This document shows positions 1 to 10,507 of a stretch of DNA of 64,000 bases, one piece after another. The number at the start of each line of letters is the position of its first letter. Positions within the stretch are counted from its first letter, which is position 1. The stretch lies in the NCBI GenBank assembly GCA_965178125.1, contig OZ237774.1:1-64000 (forward strand), written 5' to 3'. The translations under genes were made by a program, and so were the position numbers. The stretch comes from Bilabrum cf. latius (lineage: Eukaryota; Bigyra: Bicosoecida; Bigyra; Bicosoecida). The notes beneath the pieces are model-generated. The model worked only from the letters and a program-made list of their open reading frames with translations. It was not told where the DNA came from and did not search any database.

Positions 1-348
1 CAGACCTCGGCTAAATATGATCGTGAGGTGTCGGAATTTGAGGCGGTTGGCTTGACTCCTAGTTTTCTAGAATTTCCTGCTCCATTTGTCAAGGAATCCC
101 ATTTGAGCATTGGGATAAAGTTGGAGCAAGAAAATCCGATTCCTTTGAACGATACAATTTTGGTGATCGCTTCCATTGAAGAAGTACATATTAACTCTAA
201 GGCGGCAATCTTGAAAGACGGATTGATTGATCACAGTATTTTAGGGAATCTTTGTGTGAACGGATTAGACTCCTATTATAAACCAGAGCGTTTAAAGCGC
301 TTGGCATATGCTCAGCCAGATCAAACTCTAAAAGAAATAGACTGGTAA
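1..348 (+). CDS. Flavin reductase family protein, C-terminal part
   Basis: The frame is open from the first base, so the 5' end lies outside the window; 115 codons remain, ending in TAA. The sequence (REVSEFEAVGLTPSF, then a run of short beta strands with ILGNLCVNGLDSYY) resembles the C-terminal half of the flavin-reductase-like FMN-binding split-barrel family, which binds FMN and reduces flavin or acts as a small oxidoreductase. Its stop overlaps the photolyase start (TAATG), so the two are probably co-transcribed; a flavoprotein next to a FAD-dependent photolyase is a sensible pairing. Family placement is from recalled pattern, not a search. No frameshift is seen here. Confidence 0.7.
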   Translation, partial: QTSAKYDREVSEFEAVGLTPSFLEFPAPFVKESHLSIGIKLEQENPIPLNDTILVIASIEEVHINSKAAILKDGLIDHSILGNLCVNGLDSYYKPERLKRLAYAQPDQTLKEIDW

Positions 349-1644
349 TGGGATTAAGTGTTTTTTGGATGCGTCGGGATCTAAGACTCGCGGACAATCA
401 TGCACTTTCGCAGGCTTTGGAATCTGGTAATCCCGTCCTTGTACTTTTTATTTTTGATCGTTCAATTCTTGATCCACTTCCTGCCCGAGACGCAAGAGTG
501 CAGTTCATTTGGCAAGAACTAGAAGCTATAAAACAGAGGCTCAATGAATATGGGTCAGATTTATTGGTTTACTATGACCAACCCATAGAAGCATGGCAGA
601 AGTTAGTGAAGCAATATCCAGTTCAGGCGGTTTATGCCAATCGCGATTATGAGCCTAAAGCAAGGAATCGGGATCGTGAGGTTTATGACTTTCTAAAGCT
701 CAATGGAATTCCCTTTAAAGGTTATAAGGATCAGGTTCTTTTCGAAAAGAATGAAGTGCTGAAGGATAATGGTGATCCTTACGTAGTATATACTCCATAC
801 ATGAAGCGCTACCGTTCCCTACTTAAAGAGGAATCTTATGCTGTTCATAACTGTGATGGAGTTGGCCGATATGCCGAACTGCAAGGTCTCAAATGGTTTA
901 GTCTGAAGGAAATGGGGTTTCAATCTTTTGATTTTGAATACCCAAAAAGAAGCTTTGACCAGGAAATCATTAGCGCTTACGATAAGACTCGAGATATTCC
1001 TTCAATTCGGGGTACCAGTCGACTTAGTTTGCATTTAAGGTTTGGTACTATTTCAATTCGGGCATTAGCACGATTGGCAAGTCAAACCAATGATAAGTAC
1101 TTCAACGAGTTAATATGGAGAGACTTTTACCAGCAAGTACTCTATCATTTCCCGCATTCAGCTGAGAATAGTTTTCGTAAGGAATACGATCAAATTGTAT
1201 GGGAGCGTAATGAAAAGCATTTTCAGGCCTGGTGTGAAGGTAAAACTGGATATCCATTAGTTGATGCGGGTATGCGAGAGCTTAATGAAACGGGCTTTAT
1301 GCATAACCGAGTTCGCATGGTTGTAGCGAGCTTCCTCAGCAAGCATTTGCTTTTAGACTGGCGCTGGGGGGGAGGCTTATTTTGCCGAAAAACTATTAGA
1401 CTATGATGCGGCCAGTAATGTGGGAGGCTGGCAATGGGCGGCTGGAAGTGGAGTGGATGCTGCACCCTATTTTCGAGTTTTTAATCCAGAATTGCAATGG
1501 AAAAAATTCGATCCTCAAAGCAGTTATGTAAAGAAATGGGTCAAGGAATTTGGTACAGACCAATATCCTCAACCCATTGTAGATCATAAATTCGCTAGAG
1601 CTCGTGCTCTTGAGCGATATAAATCAGTTCTAAAACCGGATTAA
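348..1644 (+). CDS. phrB: Deoxyribodipyrimidine photolyase, frameshifted
   Basis: Light-driven repair of UV pyrimidine dimers using FAD. The N-terminus (MGLSVFWMRRDLRLADNHAL) is the antenna-binding photolyase domain. The C-terminal FAD/DNA-binding part has the usual landmarks: RGTSRLSLHLRFG, NELIWRDFYQQVL, GYPLVDAGMREL, HNRVRMVVASFL and, after the break, WQWAAGSGVDAAPYFRVFNP. The frame breaks in a run of seven G (1366-1372); six G would give the expected WGEAYFAEKLLDYDAASNVGGWQW. Allowing for that base the protein is about 431 residues, normal for the family. The extra G looks like a homopolymer error rather than a true mutation, because neighbouring genes show the same kind of break. The start overlaps the upstream stop by one base. 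Confidence 0.88.
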
Positions 1645-2726
1645 ATTCCGGTATCGTCTCCGAAGCTCAATTTAACGTCGTTAACAAAGCTCTTGATCAT
1701 TTGCTCATTTTGCATTTTGCAGATGAGGAGTGCTTCAGGGTGTATCAACCACAATGAATTCTTCAAGTCCTTCTACTACGGCAATCTTATCCTTGGGCAT
1801 ACGAATAATGTTGCCTTTACTATTATAGCTAAGAATCTTCGGGCCAACTAAAGCATTTCCTTCTTTATCCAGCTCTTTATGCTCATAAAGACTTCCCCAG
1901 GTTCCTAAATCGCTCCATCCAAAATCGGCTGGTATAACGAATACTTTACTTGATTTTTCCATCAGACCATAATCAATAGATTCATTGTTACAGGCCGGAT
2001 AGATTTCATTCACAAACTTTGCTTCTTCCGGGGTTCCGAATTTATCAGCTCCTTGTTCGAAGTTGTGGAAAAGGTCGGGTTGATGCTCTTCTAATTCTTG
2101 CTTAAAGGTTTTCAATGACCAAACGAAAATCCTGCATTCCATAGAAAATCACCGCTTTCTAAAAACTGCTTTGCGATTTCCAGATTAGGCTTCTCAGTGA
2201 AGGTTTTAACCTTTTTCACTTCAAGGTTTACCTGCTTTTGGTCTTCAAATTGGATATATCCGTATCCTGTATCAGGACGATGTGGTTTAATACCTAAAGT
2301 AATTAGGAAATCGCTTTCCTCGGCTGTTTTTAAGGCAAGGTTAGCGATCCTCACAAATTCGTTTTCATTACTGATAAGATGATCGGATGGAGCAATTAAG
2401 ATATTGGCTTCAGGATCCTCACTTTGTATACGATAGGCAGCATAGGCAATACAAGGTGCTGTATTCCGGCGAGCAGGTTCTAGTATTATGTTTTGGTGGG
2501 GCATCGCCGGCAATTGCTCGGCTACCTGATCTTCATACTTCTTATGAGTAACAACTAGAATTTTCTCGGGCTCGGTTAGCAAAGAGAGGCGGCGAAAGGT
2601 TTGTTGCAGAAGTGATTCACCAGTGCCTAGTATATCGTGAAACTGTTTGGGGTTCTCGGCGGTGCTCATGGGCCAAAAACGACTGCCAATGCCACCGGCC
2701 ATAATCACACAGTAAGTAGAAGCCAT
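1641..2726 (-). CDS. manC: Mannose-1-phosphate guanylyltransferase, frameshifted twice
   Basis: Makes GDP-mannose from mannose-1-phosphate and GTP for glycan and polysaccharide synthesis. The N-terminal nucleotidyltransferase signature is clear (YCVIMAGGIGSRFWPMS), followed by PKQFHDILG, ILIAPSDHLI, DTGYGYIQF and FTEKP. The frame is lost near 2125, where one base is missing between NAG and IFVWSL, and again near 1738, where an extra C follows VVDTP. Restoring both gives a C-terminus ending LSFGDDTGI and a TAA at 1641-1643, overlapping the convergent photolyase stop. Restored length is about 360 residues, as expected for the bacterial enzyme. It is divergent from adk across a short region with two Bacteroidetes-like promoters. 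Confidence 0.88.
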
Positions 2727-2742
2727 AATTTTTTCTTTGCCG

Positions 2743-2750
2743 CAAATCTA
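2743..2750 (-). promoter_or_regulatory. Bacteroidetes-type -7 box for manC
   Basis: On the minus strand this reads TAGATTTG, an exact match to the Bacteroidetes TAnnTTTG -7 element, 17 bases upstream of the manC start. The -33 element is not clear, so the assignment rests on the -7 box and its position. Confidence 0.45.
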
Positions 2751-2797
2751 CGATTCTAAGAGGCTCATTTAGCTTCGTTCCAGGGTTATTAAATTGC

Positions 2798-2805
2798 TAC
2801 TTTTG
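2798..2805 (+). promoter_or_regulatory. Bacteroidetes-type -7 box for adk-obg operon
   Basis: The plus strand reads TACTTTTG, matching TAnnTTTG, 38 bases before the adk start and divergent from the manC box. It probably drives adk, obg, the PAP2 gene and crcB, which follow without room for further promoters. Confidence 0.45.
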
Positions 2806-2842
2806 TGGCTTTTCACAATCGAACCAAAACTTTGAATTCAAC

Positions 2843-3415
2843 ATGCTGAATATCGTACTCTTTGGCCCTCCAGGGGCCGGAAAAGGAACTCAATCTGAAA
2901 AGCTTATTGACCAGTATCAGCTAAAACACTTAAGTACGGGTGATATTTTTAGAGCTAACATTAAGGGTGAAACCGAACTAGGGAAATTAGCTAAGTCTTT
3001 CATTGATAAAGGGGAGTTAGTACCTGATGAGGTTACCATTAACATGCTGAAAGCAGAGTTGGAAAAGGCCCCTGAAGCCAAAGGATTCATTTTCGATGGT
3101 TTTCCAAGAACCACCCCTCAGGCAGAGGCGCTGGATAAACTCCTCGAGAGCATGGGAAGCAAAATCTCTATTATGTTGGCTTTGGAAGTACCGGAGGAAG
3201 AACTAAAAGTAAGGCTATTGGAGCGGGCTAAGACTTCTGGACGTACAGATGATGCTGATCCCAATGTTATTCAAAATAGAATTGACACCTACAATAATCA
3301 AACTGCTCCCGTTAAGCATTTCTATGGCGGCCAGGATAAGCTAAAGGAAATTAATGGCCTGGGGGGAATCGATGAGATTACCCAACGCTTATATGACGCT
3401 ATCCATAGCTTATAA
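2843..3415 (+). CDS. adk: Adenylate kinase
   Basis: Converts ATP + AMP to two ADP. At 190 residues it is the short-lid form usual in Bacteroidetes. The P-loop is GPPGAGKGT (residues 8-16); [11 protein letters not shown] and [12 protein letters not shown] are the AMP-binding and family-signature segments, and [16 protein letters not shown] leads into the short lid. The ATG start is the only reasonable one and the frame is intact. The stop is two bases before the obg start, a typical adk-obg arrangement in this phylum. Confidence 0.96.
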   Translation: MLNIVLFGPPGAGKGTQSEKLIDQYQLKHLSTGDIFRANIKGETELGKLAKSFIDKGELVPDEVTINMLKAELEKAPEAKGFIFDGFPRTTPQAEALDKLLESMGSKISIMLALEVPEEELKVRLLERAKTSGRTDDADPNVIQNRIDTYNNQTAPVKHFYGGQDKLKEINGLGGIDEITQRLYDAIHSL

Positions 3416-3417
3416 AC

Positions 3418-4425
3418 ATGCAGGAGAACTTCGTAGATTACGTTAAGATTCATTGTAAATCTGGCAAAGGAGGCTCCGGTTCTCCTCATTTGCATCGTTC
3501 CAGGTTAACCTCTAAAGGCGGACCAGATGGAGGCGATGGAGGACTTGGTGGATCAGTAATCCTACGAGGAAATACTCAGATGTGGACCTTACTGCATTTG
3601 AAGTATCGGAAGCATATAAAAGCAAAAGCAGGGGGGAACGGTGGTCAAAACCAACGCACCGGTGCAAAGGGAGAGGATGAAGTCCTTGACGTACCCCTTG
3701 GCACAGTAGCCAAAGATGCTGAAACCGGTGAAATACTTTTTGAGATCACTGAAGACGGTGAAGAGAAAGTACTGCGGCAAGGAGGCCGGGGAGGTTTGGG
3801 AAATGTGCACTTTAAATCTGCGACTTTTCAAACTCCTCGATTTGCGCAACCCGGCGAGCCAGGGGAAGAAGGTTGGAACATCCTTGAGCTAAAAGTCTTA
3901 GCCGATGTGGGATTGGTTGGATTCCCAAATGCGGGCAAATCCACACTACTCTCGGTAGTATCGGCCGCTAAGCCAGAGATTGCCGATTATCCCTTTACTA
4001 CACTTACACCTAAATTAGGTATAGTGCAATACCGGGATTACCGTTCTTTTGTTATGGCGGATATCCCTGGCATCATTGAAGGAGCAAGTGAAGGTAAAGG
4101 ACTGGGTCATCGTTTTCTTCGTCACATCGAGCGTAATTCAATGCTGCTCTTTATGATACCGGCCGATACTGATGACGTAAGGAAGGAGTATGATATCCTT
4201 CGGTCTGAATTAGAACGCTTCAATCCGGAGTTATTAGACAAGCAACAACTTCTGGCCATCAGCAAAAGCGATATGCTTGATGATGAACTGCAAAATGAAA
4301 TGGAGGGCCAGTTAAGGGAAGACCTTCCACAAGGCTTGGAATTCATTTTTATATCTGCTATTAGTGGTAAAAACATCCAGGGTCTTAAGGATCGGCTTTG
4401 GCAAATGATGAATAAAGATGCTTGA
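3418..4425 (+). CDS. obg: GTPase Obg/CgtA
   Basis: Essential ribosome-associated GTPase of late 50S assembly and stress signalling. The N-terminal Obg domain is glycine-rich ([27 protein letters not shown]). The G domain carries G1 GFPNAGKST, switch [18 protein letters not shown] and a G4-like SKSD, ending with the SAISGKN G5 region. At 335 residues it has no long C-terminal extension, normal for Bacteroidetes. It starts two bases after adk and overlaps the downstream phosphatase gene by eight bases, indicating one transcript. Confidence 0.95.
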   Translation: MQENFVDYVKIHCKSGKGGSGSPHLHRSRLTSKGGPDGGDGGLGGSVILRGNTQMWTLLHLKYRKHIKAKAGGNGGQNQRTGAKGEDEVLDVPLGTVAKDAETGEILFEITEDGEEKVLRQGGRGGLGNVHFKSATFQTPRFAQPGEPGEEGWNILELKVLADVGLVGFPNAGKSTLLSVVSAAKPEIADYPFTTLTPKLGIVQYRDYRSFVMADIPGIIEGASEGKGLGHRFLRHIERNSMLLFMIPADTDDVRKEYDILRSELERFNPELLDKQQLLAISKSDMLDDELQNEMEGQLREDLPQGLEFIFISAISGKNIQGLKDRLWQMMNKDA

Positions 4426-5000
4426 GCGATTAATGAAATGGGATGAGGAGCTTTTTCTTTATCTCAACAATTTAGGAACCGAGTTTTGGGATCCTTTCTG
4501 GCTCAGAATGTCAGAGGTACTAATTTGGATTCCCCTTTATTTGGGATTAATCGTATTAGTTTTTTGGATATTTAAGTGGAAGAGTTCCTTCTTCATCTTA
4601 TTCTTCATACTTCTAAATGTTTTAGCTACAGATCAGGGTTCAGTAAGGCTTTTCAAGCAGCAGTTTGAAAGATCCAGACCTTGTCATGAAGAACACCTAC
4701 AGCCCCAGATTCGCTTAGTCAAGGGATCATGTGGTGGGGCTTATGGATTTATAAGCTCTCATGCCAGCAATACTTTTGGACTGGCTTTCTTTTTAGGATT
4801 ATTGTTCAGGCGTCGTTTTCCCTGGTTGTACTATTCATTATTGATCTGGGCATTAGCGGTATCCTATAGCAGAATTTACCTAGGTGTGCATTATCCTGGT
4901 GACATCCTAGGCGGAGCGCTTTATGGTGCACTTTGTGGTACCGGGGCTATTCCTGATTCTGGACTCCTGGCTTAATCTTGAAGAAAGGAAGGAAACATGA
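4418..5000 (+). CDS. PAP2-family membrane phosphatase, probably frameshifted near its end
   Basis: Integral-membrane phosphatase of the PAP2 superfamily (undecaprenyl-pyrophosphate or lipid phosphate phosphatase type). The three catalytic motifs are visible: [14 protein letters not shown] and [12 protein letters not shown], separated by hydrophobic helices. As read, the frame stops at 4973-4975 with an implausible tail after GALYGALCG. Shifting frame near 4938 gives a hydrophobic helix followed by LNLEERKET and a TGA that overlaps the crcB ATG (ATGA), so I place the true end at 5000. The exact substrate is not evident. Confidence 0.85.
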
Positions 5001-5365
5001 CTTGGATTTGGGTTTTCCTGGGAGGTGGTTTAGGCTCAATTGCAAGGTTTACAGTAAGTAAACTAGTGCTTGGCCTTTTCAACCAATCCCCTCAATTTCC
5101 TTTAGCTACTTTCATTTCCAATTTATTGGCTTCAGCTTTTTTGGCATTTTTGGTGATCAATGCTCCAGAAAAGCTAAATGAAAATCAGCGTTATTTCTGG
5201 GTCATTGGATTTTGTGGAGGATTTTCAACCTTTTCCACTTTTAGCCTGGAAAATTGGGTTTTAATAGAACAGAAGGCCTGGCTCTATTTAGTTCTAAATA
5301 TTCTATTAAGTGTAGCCCTGGGAATTACAGTAATGTTCCTGATGAGCAGAAACCTAACGGATTAA
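4997..5365 (+). CDS. crcB: Fluoride exporter CrcB/Fluc
   Basis: Small dual-topology fluoride channel of 122 residues with four membrane segments. Landmarks are GGGLGSIARF at the N-terminus, the ATFISNLLAS helix and the channel motif GFCGGFSTFSTFS. The start codon overlaps the restored PAP2 stop, consistent with one operon. Its TAA lies within the end of the convergent PKD protein gene. No fluoride riboswitch is visible upstream, and none is expected in mid-operon. Confidence 0.93.
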   Translation: MTWIWVFLGGGLGSIARFTVSKLVLGLFNQSPQFPLATFISNLLASAFLAFLVINAPEKLNENQRYFWVIGFCGGFSTFSTFSLENWVLIEQKAWLYLVLNILLSVALGITVMFLMSRNLTD

Positions 5366-7542
5366 ACTGACCGTACCGCGTTTAGCTACTCCATTACCGG
5401 TCTCTTTATCAATCACATCAATTATATAGGTATAAACGCCACCGGGTAAAACTTCCCCTTCGTTTTGCATGCTGCCGTTCCAGAAGAAGCCAGGATCTTT
5501 ACTTTGAAAAACTAGCTGCCCCCAGCGATTGACAATTCTTATTTCAAAATTTCGAGTACCAAGGATCGAATAGGAGAATACATCATTTAAGCCATCTCCG
5601 TCTGGAGTAAAAGCATTTGGTATATAGAGCCTAAAAGGCTGTTGGACATAAGTCTCCACGATGGTGGTATCGCTGCAATTAAACTCATTATACACAATGT
5701 GGATGAACCGCTGGACACCGGTGTCTTTTGCCGAAAAGGTTACATCATTTGATGGATTAATCATTTTTCGACCGTTAGGTAGAATCAGCTCTGAGTTTAT
5801 ATAGTTCTCCGAAGTGATTAGAATATCAAACTCCGGATCAAATATGGTTACTTCCGGTGGTTCAATTTCCAATCCTGATATAGGACTCGGATGAATAACT
5901 ACAGGCACTGTGGATAGCTCTTCTAAGGTATCGCGACAACCACTAGTGGTAATTAGGCGGTGATATACGAAATAGTTACCTGCCTGTAAATAAACATGTT
6001 TTGGATTGGCGTCGGTAGATGTATTACCATCGCCAAAATCCCAGAAGTGAATGGCATTTCCTGAAAACTCTGAACTATCACTGAATTCCGTTGAGTAGGG
6101 AGCACAGCCTCCATTATCAATTATATCGTGAATTAGAATCGGACGCGGATAGAGTCGCACACTGTCCCTAAAAAAGTCTCTGCAGAAACCGTCTTGGACG
6201 TTTAGGGTTACCAAATAGTTCCCCGCTTGCTGATAGACGATATTAGTAGGATTGGCCAAATTAGAAGTATTCTGACCTCCCACTACAGTTCCACCAAAAT
6301 CCCAGAAGAATTCGGCATCCGGGCCATAATTTCCACTTGGGATGAAATCAAAGCTATGAGAGTCAAAGCAAGCCTGACCGCCAACTGTAAAACCAATATT
6401 CAGTCCATCAAATATTTTGAATTCGCGGATCATAGTATCAGCACAACCGGTTCCGGGATTGGCTACTAATGTGATTTGATAAATCCCGGTATCAGGAAAG
6501 GTGTAAGTAGGATTTGGTTTGTAACTGGTGTCATTATTAGTTCCGGCTACTCCAAAATCCCAAAACCAGTTATCAGTATTGGTGCAAAAGCTCTTTAAAG
6601 GTTACCGTGCGGCCGGAGCAAAGATCATAAGGGTCTAAATCTTGAGGTTCGAAATCGGCATCGGTTCGAACACAAGCGCTGGTGACATTGAATTGGAAAT
6701 CCCGTCTTAAGGTGCTTAATAACTGACCATTGCGCCATTCCTGAACACAAACAGCAAAAACATATTGCCCTACTTGGTTTGGCATTCCACTAAGTAAGCC
6801 GGTCTGCTGGTTTAAGTTAAATACAGGACCACTGGAAATGGGAAAACTTGTAGAATAGCCAGCAGCAAAGGGAACCTGAGTGTAAGGAGGAGCTGTAGCG
6901 GTATCAGGTCGTGGTGAGTTAGGACCGGTGGTGTTTACCTGGCTTCCTCCACCATGTAGAGGGGAGCAGAGAAAATAGCTTAAGCTATCACCATCACTTT
7001 CATTAGCCCCCATATCTACTTGTACAAATTGATTTAAGCAGAGGGCAACTGGAGGAGCCTTACTGAAGCTTGGACTGCTATTACAAGCAACATTCGTAGG
7101 AACCTCGATAGTGTAGGTACTTCCCCATAAGCGAGGATTTGGAATATTATCGATGCTATTGTTTCGGCAACAACGTTGATGGCTAAGCGTATAAGGCCCT
7201 CCCGCCGCGGGAAGAGTAATGGTGTCTAAATAGATGCCTTCTTGCGTGCAAACGAAGCTCGGCAAGGTCGTGCAACTATTCGGGGCATCGATTGGTAAAT
7301 TGGAGCTGCTGCGCAGGGGAACCCTTAGGTTGCGATACACTGCATTGGAAGAATTAAAAACCGTAATGATTGCAGGATCGTCAAAAGGTGCTCCATTGGA
7401 AGCGCAATCACGGTATATAACCAAACGGATTTCGTAGCGATTATTTCCTAAGCAAGAATAGGAAAGCTCCCCCCCCAACAAGGTGGGCGGCATCTAGCCC
7501 CAAAGTGCTTAAAAATAAAAGTAGAGTAACTATCCGCCGCAT
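5354..7542 (-). CDS. PKD-repeat secreted protein with gliding-motility C-terminal domain, frameshifted
   Basis: Large surface or secreted protein. Restoring one extra base in an eight-C run at 7469-7476 gives an N-terminus MRRIVTLLLFLSTLGLDAA that looks like a signal peptide, with ATG at 7540-7542. A second break near 6595 (one extra A) separates TVTFK from SFCTNTDNWFWDFG. PKD-like repeats show FWDFGG and HFWDFGDGN motifs. The end has the gliding-motility-associated/type IX sorting pattern: NAFTPDGDGLNDVF, NRWGQLVFQ and GGVYTYIIDV. Such proteins are typically exported by the T9SS in Bacteroidetes. It ends in TAA and converges on crcB with a 12-base overlap. Confidence 0.85.
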
Positions 7543-7604
7543 CTTCCGCCTTTCTACAAGCAAGGTAACAAAAATGGTCTTCCTGTGAGCTATCGAACTA
7601 AAAG

Positions 7605-8461
7605 TCAACTAGCTCGGAGAATCGATAAAAAATCATTGAAACCTAGTTTTTTAAAGTTCTCCGGATTTTCAAGGCGGCTTATCCAAACGAAATCTCCTCC
7701 CCATGCTCCCAATGACTTGACTGCTCCTTCGAAAGGGGGCAGGTTATTGCGATTTATTCTAGATCTGGAAATCAATTGGGCCGTTTTGGCTTCATGCTCG
7801 TTCATCCATTCTTCCAGAGATTGTATATCCGAAATGGAGGGCAGTAACCTGCTTAATTCCGAAATCTCAGCGATTAAATTTTCAGGCCTTTTAGTGGAAA
7901 GATATCGATTAACCTCTCTGGCACTGTTTTGCTTATTACCTAAATACAATAACCAGGTATCACCCAGAAAACCTGGTAATTGAACAGGATTCCAATGTGG
8001 TGTATGAGCGCTTTTAAGCTGATAACTGATGCATTTACCGGTTTGCGCTACCGCCACATCATAGCCACTTCCCTTTAAATTCTCAAAAAACAGGGGCCAG
8101 ACATCAGTCTCTGCCCAATCTGCAATTAAGCTTATGAAGGTACTGCTGCTCCCAAAGCCCCAAGCTCTGGGAAAGTCTAATTTGGTTTGAATGCTCCAGC
8201 CCTTTCTTTTTTCTTCCGCAAGGGCCGAGTGCATGATTTTTTGAACCAGAATTTCCGCATCAGATTGAGCCTTGGATAAAAGGAAATCTAGCCATGATTC
8301 TCCATTTTCATCAAAAGCCTGATAATGCAAATCATCAAGATTAAGGGCCTCTGCTTTTAAATGCTGCCCTTTAAAGGTGGGCACGGCCACAGCCTGTGCG
8401 CCTTCTAGAACACTGTACTCGCCACTTAGCAGTAATTTACCTGGGGCGAAAATTCCTTCAT
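7605..8461 (-). CDS. GHMP kinase (GYDIA-type, mevalonate pathway context)
   Basis: GHMP-superfamily kinase. The ATP-binding loop is WGFGSSSTFISLIA, the GYDVAVAQ segment matches the GYDIA subgroup, and the C-terminal motif is KSLGAWGGDFV. Translation of the start requires one base more than is present near 8455: ATG at 8459-8461 should lead into KGIFAPGKLLLSGEYTVLEG, which is the expected N-terminus. The ATG follows directly on the upstream stop (TAA-ATG), so the two genes are co-transcribed. The exact substrate is not established from sequence. It ends in TGA. Confidence 0.82.
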
Positions 8462-8548
8462 TTAGTGATCTTTCTTGATCTCCTCTGGACTTTTAATTCC
8501 GCGAAGTTCACAGAATTTGTTAACGGCAGCTGAGTGGGAGACAACCTT
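8462..8548 (-). CDS. C-terminal fragment of an upstream bacterial CDS, possibly HMG-CoA reductase
   Basis: Reading on from the GHMP kinase promoter side, the minus strand encodes KVVSHSAAVNKFCELRG then IKSPEEIKKDH and TAA, the tail of another gene. In Bacteroidetes this GHMP kinase type commonly neighbours HMG-CoA reductase, and SHSAAV would suit such a tail, but 28 residues are too few to be sure. The gene is cut off by the telomere repeat at 8551, so the rest is absent from the window. Confidence 0.55.
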   Translation of the reverse strand, partial: KVVSHSAAVNKFCELRGIKSPEEIKKDH

Positions 8549-8551
8549 AAC
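8546..8551. other. Junction between bacterial DNA and eukaryotic telomere
   Basis: Bacterial coding sequence is readable to about 8546-8548 and perfect CCCTAA repeats begin at 8551. No target duplication, inverted repeat or integrase-like sequence is seen. The bacterial DNA sits on the outer, chromosome-end side of the telomere, which is where an assembly join or chimeric read would place it. Confidence 0.85.
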
Positions 8552-9038
8552 CCTAACCCTAACCCTAACCCTAACCCTAACCCTAACCCTAACCCTAACC
8601 CTAACCCTAACCCTAACCCTAACCCTAACCCTAACCCTAACCCTAACCCTAACCCTAACCCTAACCCTAACCCTAACCCTAACCCTAACCCTAACCCTAA
8701 CCCTAACCCTAACCCTAACCCTAACCCTAACCCTAACCCTAACCCTAACCCTAACCCTAACCCTAACCCTAACCCTAACCCTAACCCTAACCCTAACCCT
8801 AACCCTAACCCTAACCCTAACCCTAACCCTAACCCTAACCCTAACCCTAACCCTAACCCTAACCCTAACCCTAACCCTAACCCTAACCCTAACCCTAACC
8901 CTAACCCTAACCCTAACCCTAACCCTAACCCTAACCCTAACCCTAACCCTAACCCTAACCCTAACCCTAACCCTAACCCTAACCCTAACCCTAACCCTAA
9001 CCCTAACCCTAACCCTAACCCTAACCCTAACCCTAACC
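8551..9038 (+). repeat. Telomere array, (CCCTAA)n, about 81 copies
   Basis: Uninterrupted CCCTAA hexamers for about 488 bases, then a degenerate tail to 9055. CCCTAA on the plus strand is the orientation expected at the left end of a chromosome (G-strand TTAGGG). Apparent open frames of alternating Leu-Thr or Asn-Pro are products of the repeat. Confidence 0.98.
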
Positions 9039-9057
9039 CCCTAACCTAACCCCTAAC

Positions 9058-10290
9058 CTTCAATTGACCATACCGGCGCCGCGCGAGTAAAACGGAATCT
9101 GAGGTACAAATGGATCATGCTATGCCCCTGCCCCTTCCAAATGCAGTTTGAATCATCTTCATATCTGCCGTGGTTGCCGAGATCTCAATTCCGAATTTTG
9201 GCCCTTGAAAATCTTCAATTGACCATATCGGCGCCGCGCGAGTAAAACGGAATCTGAGGTACAAATGGATCATGCTATGCCCCTGCCCCTTCCAAATGCA
9301 GTTTGAATCATCTTCATATCTGCCGTGGTTGCCGAGATCTCAATTCCGAATTTTGGCCTTTGAAAATCTTCAATTGACCATATCGGCGCCGCGCGAGTAA
9401 AACGGAATCTGAGGTACAAATGGATCATGCTATGCCCCTGCCCCTTCCAAATGCAGTTTGAATCATCTTCATATCTGCCGTGGTTGCCGAGATCTCAATT
9501 CCGAATTTTGGCCTTTGAAAATCTTCAATTGACCATATCGGCGCCGCGCGAGTAAAACGGAATCTGAGGTACAAATGGATCATGCTATGCCCCTGCCCCT
9601 TCCAAATGCAGTTTGAATCATCTTCATATCTGCCGTGGTTGCCGAGATCTCAATTCCGAATTTTGGCCCTTGAAAATCTTCAATTGACCATATCGGCGCC
9701 GCGCGAGTAAAACGGAATCTGAGGTACAAATGGATCATGCTATGCCCCTGCCCCTTCCAAATGCAGTTTGAATCATCTTCATATCTGCCGTGGTTGCCGA
9801 GATCTCAATTCCGAATTTTGGCCCTTGAAAATCTTCAATTGACCATATCGGCGCCGCGCGAGTAAAACGGAATCTGAGGTACAAATGGATCATGCTATGC
9901 CCCTGCCCCTTCCAAATGCAGTTTGAATCATCTTCATATCTGCCGTGGTTGCCGAGATCTCAATTCCGAATTTTGGCCTTTGAAAATCTTCAATTGACCA
10001 TATCGGCGCCGCGCGAGTAAAACGGAATCTGAGGTACAAATGGATCCTGCTATGCCCCTGCCCCTTCCAAATGCAGTTTGAATCATCTTCATATCTGCCG
10101 TGGTTGCCGAGATCTCAATTCCGAATTTTGGCCCTTGAAAATCTTCAATTGACCATATCGGCGCCGCGCGAGTAAAACGGAATCTGAGGTACAAATGGAT
10201 CATGCTATGCCCCTGCCCCTTCCAAATGCAGTTTGAATCATCTTCATATCTGCCGTGGTTGCCGAGATCTCAATTCCAAATTTTAATGCA
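9058..10290 (+). repeat. 155-bp subtelomeric satellite, subfamily A, about 8 copies
   Basis: Head-to-tail monomers begin at 9058, 9213, 9368, 9523, 9678, 9833, 9988 and 10143, period 155. Each starts CTTCAATTGACCATA, contains GGCGCCGCGCG, and ends with a CTTCATATCTGCCGTGGTT and TTGCCGAGATCTCAATTCCG stretch. Copies differ by only a few bases. No coding role is evident. Confidence 0.95.
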
Positions 10291-10346
10291 AAAAATGAAG
10301 ATGAAAATTTTTTTCCCCGACCCTGTCCCTGACTTTATATTAGATA
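10291..10346 (+). repeat. Linker element preceding a telomere block
   Basis: A GAAGATGAAAAT segment, a T-run, CCCCGACCCTGTCCCTGACT and TTATATTAGATA immediately before CCCTAA. The same roughly 55-base linker precedes the telomere blocks at 10901, 12527, 14189 and 15851. Confidence 0.85.
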
Positions 10347-10507
10347 CCCTAACCCTAACCCTAACCCTAACCCTAACCCTAACCCTAACCCTAACCCTAA
10401 CCCTAACCCTAACCCTAACCCTAACCCTAACCCTAACCCTAACCCTAACCCTAACCCTAACCCTAACCCTAACCCTAACCCTAACCCTAACCCTAACCCT
10501 AACCCTA
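10347..10507 (+). repeat. Interstitial telomere block, (CCCTAA)n
   Basis: About 27 perfect hexamers in the same orientation as the terminal array, bounded by the linker on the left and satellite subfamily B on the right. Confidence 0.97.

Noticed and set aside
348-8461. Programmed frameshifting in the bacterial genes
   Set aside because: Breaks are in unrelated genes, of both signs and mostly in homopolymers, without slippery-site context; sequencing error is simpler.
8475-9049. Open frames of Leu-Thr or Asn-Pro repeats across telomere arrays, also at 10202-10709 and 10813-11097
   Set aside because: They are direct translations of CCCTAA in different frames and carry no coding signal.
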